Shown in pieces: positions 48,124-48,124 of a stretch of DNA of 48,124 bases (positions within the stretch are counted from its first letter, which is position 1; every line of letters begins with the position of its first letter). Both the position numbers and the translations under genes were made by a program. The stretch lies in NCBI GenBank assembly GCA_015657535.1, contig JADHZB010001397.1, positions 1 through 48,124 of the forward strand, read 5' to 3'. The notes beneath the pieces are model-generated. The model saw only the letters and a program-made list of their open reading frames with translations. It searched no databases and was not told where the DNA came from. The stretch is from Nephromyces sp. MM_2019 (Eukaryota > Apicomplexa > Aconoidasida > Nephromycida).

Positions 48124-48124
48124 A

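Overview
The window looks like nuclear DNA of an intron-rich eukaryotic microbe, most likely an apicomplexan or a close alveolate relative. Protein-coding exons are split by GT-AG introns, the DNA is moderately AT-rich, and the clearest genes are a condensin ATPase (SMC4), a rhomboid protease with features typical of apicomplexan ROM proteins, a twin CX9C mitochondrial protein (CHCHD2/CHCHD10 type) and a very large protein of unknown function. No bacterial operon structure, rRNA, tRNA or CRISPR array was seen. Species cannot be named from the sequence.

Layout. 1-2486 (minus): 5' part of SMC4, running off the left end. 4516-6652: a tentative plus-strand multi-exon gene. 6853-10076 (minus): five-exon rhomboid protease with all catalytic positions visible. 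10.1-18.7 kb: no confident gene; a few phase-consistent chains of small exons are listed at low confidence. 18729-33599 (minus): one very long gene of unknown function, built around a single 4.27-kb exon, with small exons on both sides and introns full of simple repeats. 33.7-39.2 kb: again only tentative small-exon genes. 39259-40275 (minus): a single-exon, 338-residue protein with a signal peptide and a strongly hydrophobic C-terminus. 40.3-44.2 kb: tentative exons plus two minisatellites. 44745-47671 (minus): four-exon CHCH protein. The right end holds a small ORF and a G-rich stretch.

All five confident genes lie on the minus strand and are unrelated in function (chromosome condensation, membrane proteolysis, mitochondrial intermembrane space, a secreted protein, an unknown); nothing suggests they work together.

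How far to trust this. Exon boundaries were placed by eye, using splice-site consensus, reading frame and phase agreement between neighbouring exons. For SMC4, the rhomboid and the CHCH gene the joined proteins match known families, which supports the boundaries. In the gene-poor intervals open stretches of 20-60 codons are expected by chance at this base composition, and phase-consistent chains are easy to find, so those entries carry low confidence and need transcript evidence.
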